Source: Saltatorellus ferox (lineage in GTDB: Bacteria; Planctomycetota; UBA1135; GCA-002686595). Taken from it: 64,000 nt of DNA. The notes under the pieces were generated by a model, which worked only from the letters and a program-made list of their open reading frames with translations, ran no database searches and had not been told where the DNA came from. Within the stretch, counting starts at the first letter, position 1. Each line of letters opens with the position of its first letter. The position numbers and the translations under genes are program-made. Where the stretch lies: the NCBI GenBank assembly GCA_007751475.1, contig CP036434.1, positions 1,984,001 through 2,048,000 of the forward strand, in the 5' to 3' direction. This document shows positions 1-7,437 of the stretch, piece by piece.

Positions 1-247
1 TGATCTCGTGGGAGGTCCCGGCCGGAATCACGAGGGCGTCTCCGCGTTTGCAGGGAACGCGCTCATCTCCGCGGGCCAGGGCTCCTTCTCCGTCGTGGAC
101 GACGACGATCTTCAGGAAGTCATGGGTCGCCGCAGGCATCGTCCATCCTGCGGTGTGGTGACTCTCGAAGACGTCGACCCCCCAGTCCGGAAAGATGTGT
201 TCGACGGGCTGGCTGGTGGGCTGTGTGGATCGGGGTCGAATCGGCAT
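1..247 (-). CDS. Cupin-domain protein, C-terminally truncated by the window edge
   Basis: Reading the minus strand from the ATG at 247 gives 82 codons without a stop, running off the left edge. The product has a cupin-like core: a HTAGW stretch near residues 31-35, then residues 60-80 with an acidic/glycine pattern ending in ALVIPAGTSHEI. That pattern resembles the sugar-sensing cupin at the N-terminus of AraC-type regulators. Whether a helix-turn-helix domain follows cannot be seen because the gene leaves the window. A plus-strand ORF over the same bases (8-283) lacks protein-like composition and was discounted. The gene is transcribed in the same direction as the PilZ gene upstream of it, about 80 bp away. 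A stand-alone small cupin is equally possible. Confidence 0.6.
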   Translation of the reverse strand, partial: MPIRPRSTQPTSQPVEHIFPDWGVDVFESHHTAGWTMPAATHDFLKIVVVHDGEGALARGDERVPCKRGDALVIPAGTSHEI

Positions 248-326
248 GATTCGCCCACGATAACAGCAATTTCATTCCCGTAGGCAAATCAGGCAGTTCT
301 GCCGCCCGCGGAGGAGGAGATCGCGC

Positions 327-1124
327 TCAGGCCCGTCGAAGTCGCTCGAGGGACGAACGTTGCTGTTCTGTAACGAAACGCCTCAGGAGTCGTTCGTCCG
401 CTTCTTTCCAGCGGGCCGTCCGGGACGCTCCCGCTGCGATTCCATAGCGGACGCCTCCGCCCCTCGGGAGCTCTTTGCGATGGCAGATGAGTCCCTCGAC
501 GGTGATCTGCCCGAGGTGCGTGGCGATTTCGAGGTGGACGCTCTCGGCTCCCTTGAGCCCTGCGTCCGTTTCCTCGGTGACGAGCACGCCGATGCCGTCG
601 AAGGAAACGTCGAGGAGCGTCGCCTTGAAGCGTGAGCCGCGGACGCTCGCGCGGGCGCCGCCCGGGCGCGTCGCGCGGGTGGAAGGGGTCACGGAGCAGA
701 TCGTGGTGGCCTGGACCGTGTCCCGGTGGACGGGGAGGCGGAACGCGGCACGCTCGTTGAACAGCGCCGTCTGGAGGCTGCCGGGCGAGCCTTCGATGGT
801 GGCGCGATTGCTGAGGACGAGGCGGACGGTGCTGATGCTGTCCTGTTCATCGTTCTTGGTGGCCACGACGGAGATGCGCTGGGGCTTCCCGGTGGACCTT
901 CCCGGCGCCTCTCCTTTGAGCTCGAACCCGATCGGCTGCCCCAGGGGAATCCTGCCGCGCTTCGAGGCGGGCAGCCCCACGACGATGGACCGGCCGTCTC
1001 CGCTGAGGATCTCGCCGTCGAGGATCTCTCCGGAGACCAGGAAGAGAGTCACCGCCGAGCTGGATGCGAGGGGAGTTGCGCTGGGGGATCCCGACCCCGG
1101 ACTTGTCGATGCACGGCGCGCCAT
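327..1124 (-). CDS. PilZ-domain protein (probable c-di-GMP binding)
   Basis: 265 aa, ATG start. The C-terminal half, about residues 125-260, has PilZ features: an arginine-rich entry (RAAFRLPVHR, around 125-135) and LLDVSFDGIGVLV, which matches the (D/N)xSxxG part of the domain. The N-terminal 120 residues look like a YcgR-N/PilZN-type beta domain rich in GEILDGEIL-type strands. PilZ proteins usually bind cyclic di-GMP and act as effectors in motility, polysaccharide or adhesion control. The first arginine pair of the canonical RxxxR is less clear than the second motif, so ligand binding is inferred. No signal peptide or membrane segment is visible. The gene is divergent from mraZ across a 389-bp regulatory region. 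Confidence 0.75.
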   Translation of the reverse strand: MARRASTSPGSGSPSATPLASSSAVTLFLVSGEILDGEILSGDGRSIVVGLPASKRGRIPLGQPIGFELKGEAPGRSTGKPQRISVVATKNDEQDSISTVRLVLSNRATIEGSPGSLQTALFNERAAFRLPVHRDTVQATTICSVTPSTRATRPGGARASVRGSRFKATLLDVSFDGIGVLVTEETDAGLKGAESVHLEIATHLGQITVEGLICHRKELPRGGGVRYGIAAGASRTARWKEADERLLRRFVTEQQRSSLERLRRA

Positions 1125-1513
1125 GCGGGAAAGATCGGGCGCCCCTCAGGAGGTTCTTGAGGGTAGGTGCTGCAACTTTCCCCTATCTGTCCACGTCCGT
1201 GGGGCCCGTGCACCCGGGGCGCCTCTGCCGTGTGGGAGAACCGTGGGAAAAGGGTCCGCGACGGCGCCGGGGCGCCGATGGTCAGGGGGGCTATCTGGGG
1301 CGCAATTGCCCCGTGGATGGATCGGTTCGTGGGCGTATCCGGATGGGGTCGCCGGGTTGGGGCAACTTTGGGGCAAAAATCTTCAGAGTGTGGATAAGTT
1401 GCTCTAGCACGGCGGCGGGTTGGGGCCCCGGGGCAACTTATCCACATGGCTTGCGCTTTGATTGGTGGCGTGTTGGGATAGGCGCCGCTGGCACGGCCAG
1501 CGCGCCCTCCACC
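1125..1513. promoter_or_regulatory. Divergent PilZ/mraZ intergenic region
   Basis: 389 bp without a credible gene between two divergent start codons. It holds spaced G-rich direct repeats resembling MraZ boxes: GTGGGA at 1232-1237 and 1243-1248 (11-bp period) and TTGGGGC at 1357-1363 and 1368-1374 (11-bp period), plus another TTGGGGC at 1420-1426. MraZ is known to bind tandem TGGG-containing repeats in its own promoter, so autoregulation is a reasonable inference. The two DnaA boxes at 1389-1446 are listed separately. Confidence 0.5.
1389..1446. promoter_or_regulatory. Inverted pair of perfect DnaA boxes
   Basis: TGTGGATAAGTTGC (1389-1402) and its exact reverse complement GCAACTTATCCACA (1433-1446) are separated by 30 bp. 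Each arm contains TTATCCACA, a perfect match to the DnaA-box consensus TTATNCACA, in opposite orientations. The pair ends 67 bp before the mraZ start codon. It could be a DnaA-controlled promoter or part of a replication or DnaA-titration site. No dnaA, dnaN or gyrB gene is in the window. Confidence 0.6.
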
Positions 1514-2020
1514 ATGTCGACCTCCCAGTTCCTTGGCACCCACCAGGCCACCCTCGACACGGAGGGGAGGATTCAGCTCCCGACCGCGCTGAGGGACGAG
1601 ATCAACTTTCGCCAGGCCGATTTCGGACTGATGGCGTCGCTCGATGGGGACGGCAGCCTCTGTCTGCGTCCGCGCGCGGACTGGGAGCGGTGGTGCCGGG
1701 AGCTGCTCGGCGCGCGGGAGATTCTTCGCCAGCAGGACCGTCGCACGCTCCTGACCATCGCGTCCCATTCAGGGCCGGTGAAGTGCGACAAGCAGGGCCG
1801 GATCCGGGTCGCGGACGCGCTTCTCACCCTGGTGGGGCTCGATCGTTCGAAGCCGGATCGGCGGGACGCTGTCCTCACGGGGGCCTTCCGCGAGATCCGG
1901 CTCTGGAGCGCGGAGGGATGGGAACAGTTTTCCGATTCGGCTCGAAAGTCGCTTGCCGCTGATCTCGACGAACTCATGGGCGGCGACTCGGCCGGCCCAG
2001 CGCCGGATCCTGAAAGCTGA
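1514..2020 (+). CDS. mraZ: MraZ-family transcriptional regulator (orphan)
   Basis: 168 aa from ATG 1514. This start begins the conserved MraZ N-terminus (FLGTHQATLDTEGR). Two SpoVT/AbrB-like half domains each carry the family DxxxR signature: D15-R19 (DTEGR) and D92-R96 (DKQGR). MraZ binds tandem G-rich repeats and normally heads the division and cell wall (dcw) operon, where it represses its own promoter. Here no rsmH, ftsL or mur gene follows; a secreted beta-propeller gene starts 19 bp downstream. The protein is slightly longer than the usual 140-150 aa because of an Asp/Glu/Pro-rich tail. Planctomycetes lack FtsZ, so an orphan copy is notable. Longer upstream in-frame starts would run through the regulatory region and were rejected. 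Confidence 0.88.
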   Translation: MSTSQFLGTHQATLDTEGRIQLPTALRDEINFRQADFGLMASLDGDGSLCLRPRADWERWCRELLGAREILRQQDRRTLLTIASHSGPVKCDKQGRIRVADALLTLVGLDRSKPDRRDAVLTGAFREIRLWSAEGWEQFSDSARKSLAADLDELMGGDSAGPAPDPES

Positions 2021-2039
2021 AGGGAGCCGGTTTCGTCTC

Positions 2040-3311
2040 ATGCAGGCGGTGTGCGCGCGCCGACGAAAGGCCTGTATGCCCCCCGCTCGTACCCTTCTCG
2101 TCCTGGGCCTGGTCGCTTTCGCGGCCGGGAGCAGGGTGTCGTTGCAGACGGCGCCCGCGGAAGCGTCGTATTCGGGCGGGACGACGGCGACAGGTTCGAA
2201 GCCTGGCGCCGCGCGCCAGCGCTCCTCGGACTCGATGGTCGTCGTCAGCGCCAAGGAGCATGCTCTCGTCATGCAGGACCCTGCCACAGGGGCTCGGACG
2301 GCGTTCTTCCGCGTCGGCCTCAGCCCTGACTCGGTGGCGATCACCGAGGACGGTCGCACCGCGGTGGTGACGAACCGCGGGGATCAGCTTTCCGGCAACT
2401 CGATCTGCATCGTCGACCTGCATGCGACGAACCTCGTCCGGACCATTCCGCTGGAGGTCACGCGTCAGAATCCGGATCAGTCGATCACCACGCGCTCGTA
2501 TCACCGTCCGTCGGGGATCGCGTTCATTCCGGGGAAGAAACGCGTCGTCGTGAGCTGTGAGGTCGAGGGAGCGCTGCTCCTCGTCGACCTCGTCGAAGCC
2601 CGGGTGATCGGGGACTGCTTGCTGGAGGCCAACGGTTCCAACGCCGTCGTCGTCGACCACTCGGGGCGATTTGCCTTCGTGGCGAACCGAGATTCTGGCA
2701 CCGTCAGCGTCGTCAAGCTCGACCGCATGCGCCTCGTGAAGTCGATCGAAGCGGGCGGCGGACCTGCCGGCATGGCGCTGCATCCCGTTCGAAACGAGAT
2801 CTGGCTCGCCAACACCCAGACCAACTCGATCTCCGTGATCGACGTGGACGAGCAGGAAGAGCGCCTCGAGTTCGCGTGTGGCGCCATGCCCAGCGACATC
2901 GATTTCACGCCCGACGGCAAGTACGCGCTCGTCGTGAACATGCAGGAGGGCAACATCTCCGTCTTCAACTCGGAGTCTCGCCGCATTCGAACCCTCGTGG
3001 ACCTCGAGCGAGTGACGCGCGAGCAGGCGCTCGCGCGCCCCGTGACGATGCCCGGCCACTTCGGCCGCAGTCCGCTCCCGACGCGGATCCTGATGGGCCC
3101 GGACGGCAAGCACGCCTACGTCGCGACTCGCCGCAGCGACCAGCTCCACGAGATCGACCTGTCCACCTGGAAAGTCGTCCGGACGATGCCCACCGCCACC
3201 GCGCCGACCGACCTGGGATGGTCCCGGGTGGGTATGGAGCATCAGCTGGAGACCAGCTCGGTCGTCGAGACATCGGAAGCTCGCTCGGCCGGCGAGAAGA
3301 AGCCGCGTTGA
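2040..3311 (+). CDS. Secreted YVTN-type beta-propeller protein
   Basis: 423 aa from ATG 2040, which gives a basic n-region (ARRRK) followed by a hydrophobic stretch (LLVLGLVAFAAG): a signal peptide. ATG 2076 is an alternative start, and GGAG at 2022-2025 supports 2040 weakly. From about residue 65 the protein is built of repeating blades with patterns such as TVSVVKLD, SISVIDVD and the glycine/aspartate turns of YVTN/YncE-type seven-bladed propellers (about 40 residues per repeat). The family acts as periplasmic or extracellular ligand or protein-binding scaffolds; no catalytic motif is seen. It follows mraZ by 19 bp and may be co-transcribed with it. The final 25 residues are a charged, Ser-rich tail. 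Substrate is unknown. Confidence 0.8.
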   Translation: MQAVCARRRKACMPPARTLLVLGLVAFAAGSRVSLQTAPAEASYSGGTTATGSKPGAARQRSSDSMVVVSAKEHALVMQDPATGARTAFFRVGLSPDSVAITEDGRTAVVTNRGDQLSGNSICIVDLHATNLVRTIPLEVTRQNPDQSITTRSYHRPSGIAFIPGKKRVVVSCEVEGALLLVDLVEARVIGDCLLEANGSNAVVVDHSGRFAFVANRDSGTVSVVKLDRMRLVKSIEAGGGPAGMALHPVRNEIWLANTQTNSISVIDVDEQEERLEFACGAMPSDIDFTPDGKYALVVNMQEGNISVFNSESRRIRTLVDLERVTREQALARPVTMPGHFGRSPLPTRILMGPDGKHAYVATRRSDQLHEIDLSTWKVVRTMPTATAPTDLGWSRVGMEHQLETSSVVETSEARSAGEKKPR

Positions 3312-3383
3312 CCCATTGGCTGCCCCGGTCTGCTCTCGCTGGAGCACGCTCCGGGCCGGGACTCGATAGGCTCTGCGTGCACC

Positions 3384-4547
3384 ATGCCCGCACCCGTTCC
3401 GACGACGAACTCGATCCAGCGCCACGTCGCCCCGCTCCGAGCTCCGATCTGGGCCCGCGGAGGGCACGCGCAGACGCTGCTCGCCTACACCCTTCGCGCT
3501 CCGGGTGAAGCCCTCGTGCCCGCCGGTGACGGTCGCATCCGGTTCCACGAGGTGCCCGTCACGGAGGGGGACCGCCTGGTGATCGTCGACGCGGCACCCC
3601 TGTCGTCGGCGCCCCTGTCGTCGGGGCCCCTGTCCTCGGGGCGACTCGACGGCGTCGCGGTTCATTTGATGCACGGTCTCACCGGCTCGACGGACTCCAA
3701 CTACATGCGCATGTGCGCCGCCGTTCTGCGCCGCCACGGGGCGCGCGTCATCGGCTTCAACCACCGCGGTCAGGGGCCGGGCGCGGGGCTCGCGAAGCGG
3801 CTCTATCACTCCGGGAGCTTCCCTGACTTGTGGGCAGCCGTCGGCAAGGGGCGCGCGCTCCATCCAGACCTCCTGCACCTCGCCGTAGGCTTCTCCCTCT
3901 CGGCCAACACGGCGCTTCTCGGCGTCACCGAGAAGGGCGACGCGTCCGATCCGGCGAGCCTCCCCGACGGCGTACTCGCGGTCAATCCGCCGGTCGATCT
4001 GCGGGCCTGCGCCATCCGGATCGAGACCGGCGTGAATCGTCTCTACGACCGGAACTTCGTGCGCGGCATGCGGGAATCGGTGGCCGCGCGCAGGTCGCGC
4101 GGGTGGCTGCCCGACTCGGTCATGATTCCGAAAGGAGCCTCGGTGCGCGGCGCCGATGAGGCCGTCACCGCACCCCAGGCGGGCTACGGGAGCGCCGACG
4201 AGTACTACGCGGACTGCTCCTCCGGGCCGCGGCTCGCCACGCTGCGGCGACCTGCCGTGATCCTGTCCGCCGACGATGATCCGTTCATCGCACCGGAGGA
4301 CATCACGTCCGCCGCGCGGGGAACCGCCGCCTTCGTTCATCTGGAGCCTGTGGGCGGCCACCTCGGCTACCTCTCGCAGCCAACGACCGCGCGGGTCGCC
4401 GGCCTCGATCCTGCAGGTGAACTCCGGGGACTTGGTTCCCGCTGGCTCGCGGGGGCCGTCCTGCACTACTGCGAACAGCTCGTCCTCGCGAGCGCCGATC
4501 AGTCGAGGTCGATGACGAGCACATCCGCGCCAGACGCTCCTGGCTGA
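3384..4547 (+). CDS. YheT-like alpha/beta hydrolase
   Basis: 387 aa. The N-terminus carries the YheT-family GGHAQT motif (about residues 30-36), followed by an alpha/beta hydrolase core with oxyanion region MHGLTGSTDS. The apparent triad is Ser171 in GFSLSAN, an Asp in ADDDPF (297-299) and His326 in GGHLGY. YheT/ABHD1-3-type enzymes are esterases or lipases of uncertain substrate, usually cytoplasmic or membrane-associated. Residues about 72-86 are a threefold APLSS/GPLSS repeat encoded by a near-perfect CCCCTGTCGTCGG tandem repeat (about 3595-3640), a local expansion in a surface loop. The 3' end overlaps the convergent pirin gene by 49 bp. Confidence 0.85.
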   Translation: MPAPVPTTNSIQRHVAPLRAPIWARGGHAQTLLAYTLRAPGEALVPAGDGRIRFHEVPVTEGDRLVIVDAAPLSSAPLSSGPLSSGRLDGVAVHLMHGLTGSTDSNYMRMCAAVLRRHGARVIGFNHRGQGPGAGLAKRLYHSGSFPDLWAAVGKGRALHPDLLHLAVGFSLSANTALLGVTEKGDASDPASLPDGVLAVNPPVDLRACAIRIETGVNRLYDRNFVRGMRESVAARRSRGWLPDSVMIPKGASVRGADEAVTAPQAGYGSADEYYADCSSGPRLATLRRPAVILSADDDPFIAPEDITSAARGTAAFVHLEPVGGHLGYLSQPTTARVAGLDPAGELRGLGSRWLAGAVLHYCEQLVLASADQSRSMTSTSAPDAPG

Positions 4548-5203
4548 ACGCGGACGGTCGCGACATCGCTCAGCCCGATCGCATCACCGGCCCCGAGCGC
4601 CTCGCCGTCGACCGCGGCTTCGCCTCGGATGACGTGGACCCAGGCGTGGCGACCGGCGCCCTTCAGCTCGACCTCCGCATCGCCTGCCGCGCTCCACTGG
4701 CCTCGCCACATCCGAGCGTCGCGCCCGATCTCGATCGAACCGTCGCGACCGTCCTCGGACACGACCAGCGCGAACCGATCCTGCATGGACTCCGGGGTGA
4801 AACGTCGCTCGTCGTAGCGCGGCTTCGTGCCAGACGCGTCGGGTTCGATCCAGATCTGAAGGAAGTGGACCGGGTCCGTCTTCGAACCGTTGAACTCGGA
4901 GTGGACCACGCCTGTGCCTGCTGACATGGCCTGGACGTCCCCGGGATGAAGGACCGAGCCGGTGCCCATGCTGTCCTTGTGCTCCAGCGCGCCGTCCAGG
5001 ACGATCGAGACGATCTCCATGTCCCGGTGCGGGTGCTGTCCGAATCCACGGCCGGCCGCGACGCGATCCTCGTTCAGGACGCGGAGGGCGCGGAAGCCCA
5101 TGTGATCGGGATCGTGGTACCCGGCAAAGGAGAACGAGTGGTGGGTGTCGAGCCAGCCGTGGTCGGCGTGGCCGCGTGCTTCGGACCTGCGAATCTTCTT
5201 CAT
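4499..5203 (-). CDS. Pirin family bicupin (YhhW-like)
   Basis: 234 aa from ATG 5203. The longer in-frame ATG at 5317 would add a stretch spanning a palindrome and is not pirin-like. The metal-binding residues are H57 and H59 (GQHPHRDMEI), H101 and E103 (GVVHSEFN), the same spacing I recall for E. coli YhhW. Pirins of this type are non-heme iron or other metal bicupins, some with quercetin 2,3-dioxygenase activity; the physiological substrate is usually unknown. The protein looks cytoplasmic, with no signal peptide. It is divergent from the SRPBCC-SDR gene and overlaps the end of the convergent hydrolase gene. Confidence 0.9.
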   Translation of the reverse strand: MKKIRRSEARGHADHGWLDTHHSFSFAGYHDPDHMGFRALRVLNEDRVAAGRGFGQHPHRDMEIVSIVLDGALEHKDSMGTGSVLHPGDVQAMSAGTGVVHSEFNGSKTDPVHFLQIWIEPDASGTKPRYDERRFTPESMQDRFALVVSEDGRDGSIEIGRDARMWRGQWSAAGDAEVELKGAGRHAWVHVIRGEAAVDGEALGAGDAIGLSDVATVRVQPGASGADVLVIDLD

Positions 5204-5274
5204 GGCGGGCCGATCTTGGGCGGAAAACAGCCGCGTGGAACCCGCGGGTAGTCGGGCAGAGCTGCCTGCGGAGA

Positions 5275-5301
5275 GCAAGTCGCCCTCCGAGGGCGACTTG
5301 C
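5275..5301. repeat. 12-bp perfect inverted repeat in a divergent promoter region
   Basis: GCAAGTCGCCCT (5275-5286) and AGGGCGACTTGC (5290-5301) form a perfect 12-bp inverted repeat around a 3-nt centre, between the pirin start (5203) and the SRPBCC-SDR start (5362). The position fits an operator for the two divergent genes. A T5 run at 5310-5314 also makes a plus-strand terminator conceivable, but no plus-strand gene ends just upstream. Confidence 0.5.
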
Positions 5302-5361
5302 GCTGCTCCTTTTTCATCCATTCCTGAGGCTGCGCGTGCCTCCTGGGCGAAGATCCTCCCC

Positions 5362-6762
5362 ATGAGCCCCCAGACCTTCGAACGAACCGTCCGCTGTCCC
5401 GTTTCTGCCCGGGAAACCTTCGAGTGGCACGTCCGCCCGGGCGCGCTCCGGCGGCTGCTCCCGCCCTGGGACAACGCCAGCGTCAAGAGTGGCAGCGGGC
5501 CCGAGGAGCGGCTCGAACAGGGCGCTCGAACGACGATCCGGCTCGGCGTCGGGCCGGTCGGCATCGACTGGGAAGCGGAGATCGCCGAGCTCGATGCCGA
5601 GGCGACCTTCTTCGTGGACCGCTCGCTCTCCGGGCCATTCAAGAGCTGGGTACACCGTCACCAGGTCGAGGCCGCTGGCGACGGAGCCTCGACGCTGACC
5701 GATCACATCGACTACGAGCTGCCTCTGGGTGGGCTGGGCCGCCTCTTCGGGGGCGGCTTCACGCGGACGAAGCTCGCTCGGATGTTCGCCTGGAGGCATC
5801 GGGTGATGCTGCACGACCTCGAGTGCCACGCGGACGCCGCGGCCCAGGGATTCAGCGGCAAGACGATCGCGATCACGGGGGCCAGCGGGCTCGTCGGCAG
5901 CTCGCTGGCGGCGTTCCTGCGCACCGGTGGCCACCGGGTGCTGGAGCTCGTCCGTCGCGAGCCCCGTGCGCCGCACGAGGTGCGCTGGAGCCCGAGGGAC
6001 GGCGAGGTCGATCACGCGCGCCTCGAAGGTATCGACGGCATCGTGCACCTGGCGGGTGAGTCGATCTTTGGCCTGCGGTGGACCGAGGACAAGAAGCGCC
6101 GTATCGAGGAGAGCCGCGTCCTTGGAACGCGCACGATCGTCGACGCCATCGGGCGGCTGGACAGGCCGCCGGCGGCGTTCGTGTCGGCATCCGCGATTGG
6201 CTGGTACGGCGATCGTGGCGACAAGAAGCTGACCGAGGAAGCGGCCATGGGGGAGGGGTTCCTCGCGGAGACCTGCGCCGCGTGGGAGGCGGAAGCGGAC
6301 CGCGTCCAGGGCGACGTACGCGGGGTGAAGCTTCGCCTCGGCGTCGTGCTCGACCCGGGCGGCGGGGCGCTCGCCACCATGCTGCCTGCGTTCAAGGCGG
6401 GCGTCGGCGGCAAGCTCGGAAGCGGCGAGCAGTGGTTCCCGTGGGTGGCGCTGGACGACGTCATCGGCGCGTTCCACCGCGGACTCTTCGACACCGGGCT
6501 GCGGGGCGCCGCGAACCTCGTCGCGCCTGGAGAGGTCACGAACGCGGACTTCACGAAGACGCTCGGCAAGGTGCTCGGGCGCCCGACGATCCTTCCCGTG
6601 CCGGAGTTCGGCCTGAAGGCGGCTCTCGGGAAGGAGCAGGCCCAGGAGATGCTGCTCGCCAGCGTGCGGGTCGTGCCGGCCGCTCTGGAGAGCGCGGGCT
6701 TCCGCTTTCACCATCCGCACCTTGAAGGGGCGCTCATGCACGCACTCGGGAAGCGGCAGTAG
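5362..6762 (+). CDS. SRPBCC domain fused to TIGR01777-type NAD-dependent epimerase
   Basis: 466 aa from ATG 5362, which begins the conserved SPQTFERTV segment; upstream in-frame sequence is not protein-like. Residues about 1-165 form an SRPBCC/START-like ligand-binding domain (polyketide cyclase type). Residues about 168-460 form an extended SDR of the YfcH/SDR39U1 family, with the nucleotide-binding GASGLVG motif and the family's SASAIGWYG motif. This two-domain fusion is known in bacteria. The NAD(P)-dependent reaction is undefined. The final residues HPHLEGALMHALG are typical of the family C-terminus. Cytoplasmic. A short GC hairpin (6779-6796) follows the stop codon. Confidence 0.88.
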   Translation: MSPQTFERTVRCPVSARETFEWHVRPGALRRLLPPWDNASVKSGSGPEERLEQGARTTIRLGVGPVGIDWEAEIAELDAEATFFVDRSLSGPFKSWVHRHQVEAAGDGASTLTDHIDYELPLGGLGRLFGGGFTRTKLARMFAWRHRVMLHDLECHADAAAQGFSGKTIAITGASGLVGSSLAAFLRTGGHRVLELVRREPRAPHEVRWSPRDGEVDHARLEGIDGIVHLAGESIFGLRWTEDKKRRIEESRVLGTRTIVDAIGRLDRPPAAFVSASAIGWYGDRGDKKLTEEAAMGEGFLAETCAAWEAEADRVQGDVRGVKLRLGVVLDPGGGALATMLPAFKAGVGGKLGSGEQWFPWVALDDVIGAFHRGLFDTGLRGAANLVAPGEVTNADFTKTLGKVLGRPTILPVPEFGLKAALGKEQAQEMLLASVRVVPAALESAGFRFHHPHLEGALMHALGKRQ

Positions 6763-6778
6763 AATGTCGGGGTCACGG

Positions 6779-6796
6779 GCGCGCCGCTCGGCGCGC
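6779..6796 (+). terminator. Possible weak terminator hairpin
   Basis: GCGCGCC (6779-6785) pairs with GGCGCGC (6790-6796) around GCTC, 16 bp after the SRPBCC-SDR stop. There is only a loosely T-rich stretch downstream (6808-6817), so termination activity is uncertain. Confidence 0.3.
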
Positions 6797-6843
6797 TCAC
6801 CGTCCGTTACTTCTTTCCCGGATAGATCCGGGGGACCCTTCCC

Positions 6844-7398
6844 ATGCTCAACCTCAAGACGCTCTGCGTTTCCGCGCTGCTCCTTTCCGCCGCCGCCGCC
6901 GCGACCACGCTGGCCCTCCGATCCACCGCTCCACAGGAGGCCGAGGCGCCCACCCGCGAACACGGGATGCTCATGGAGAGCGTGGGCGAGTGGGAGGGCA
7001 CGCTGGAGATGATGATGCCCGGCATGGAAGGCAAGTTCCCGGCCACCGATACGATCACCGCCTTCGGCCCGTTCTGGACCCAGTCGATGTTCGAGTCCGA
7101 CTTCATGGGGATGGCCTACAGCGGCACCGGCGTCATGGGCTTCGATCCGAAGACCAAGAAGTTCGTTGGCACCTGGATCCAGAACACCGACTCGTCGTTC
7201 ATGGTGATGCACGGCACGATGAACGAGGCGGGCGAGATGGAGATGAAGTGGGAAGCTCCCTTGCCCGGCAGCGACGAGCTGGTGCCGCATCGCTCGACGA
7301 CGAAGTACACGAAGGACACCTACGTGAACAAGTTCTACGCAGGCGAAGGCGACGAGGAGATGCATCAGATGACCATCTCCATGAAGCGCAAGAAGTAG
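6844..7398 (+). CDS. Secreted DUF1579 family protein
   Basis: 184 aa. An N-terminal signal peptide (hydrophobic about residues 7-27) is followed by a DUF1579-type domain: the GEWEGTLEM start, the ITAFGPFWTQSMFESDFMG strand and the GTGVMGFDPKTKKFVGTW core are characteristic. The family folds as a small beta-barrel and has no known activity. It is common in planctomycetes and other environmental bacteria. A G-rich stretch (GGGGGA, about 6829-6834) upstream of ATG 6844 is an acceptable ribosome-binding site. The gene ends in a strong bidirectional hairpin shared with the convergent photolyase gene. Confidence 0.85.
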   Translation: MLNLKTLCVSALLLSAAAAATTLALRSTAPQEAEAPTREHGMLMESVGEWEGTLEMMMPGMEGKFPATDTITAFGPFWTQSMFESDFMGMAYSGTGVMGFDPKTKKFVGTWIQNTDSSFMVMHGTMNEAGEMEMKWEAPLPGSDELVPHRSTTKYTKDTYVNKFYAGEGDEEMHQMTISMKRKK

Positions 7399-7402
7399 AG
7401 GT

Positions 7403-7435
7403 CGCGCGTGGCTCCCCACGTTGGAGCCGCGCGCG
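7403..7435. terminator. Bidirectional terminator hairpin between convergent genes
   Basis: CGCGCGTGGCTCC (7403-7415) pairs with GGAGCCGCGCGCG (7423-7435), 13 bp with one wobble, in the 39-bp gap between the DUF1579 and photolyase stop codons. No U-tract is present on either strand. Confidence 0.6.
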
Positions 7436-7437
7436 GG

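Noticed and set aside
1974..4466. An 830-codon minus-strand ORF opposite the beta-propeller and hydrolase genes
   Set aside because: Its translation is rich in Arg, Gly and His with no motifs, as expected from the antisense of high-GC3 genes. The same applies to the very long minus-strand frames at 40496-43687 and 59881-63693.
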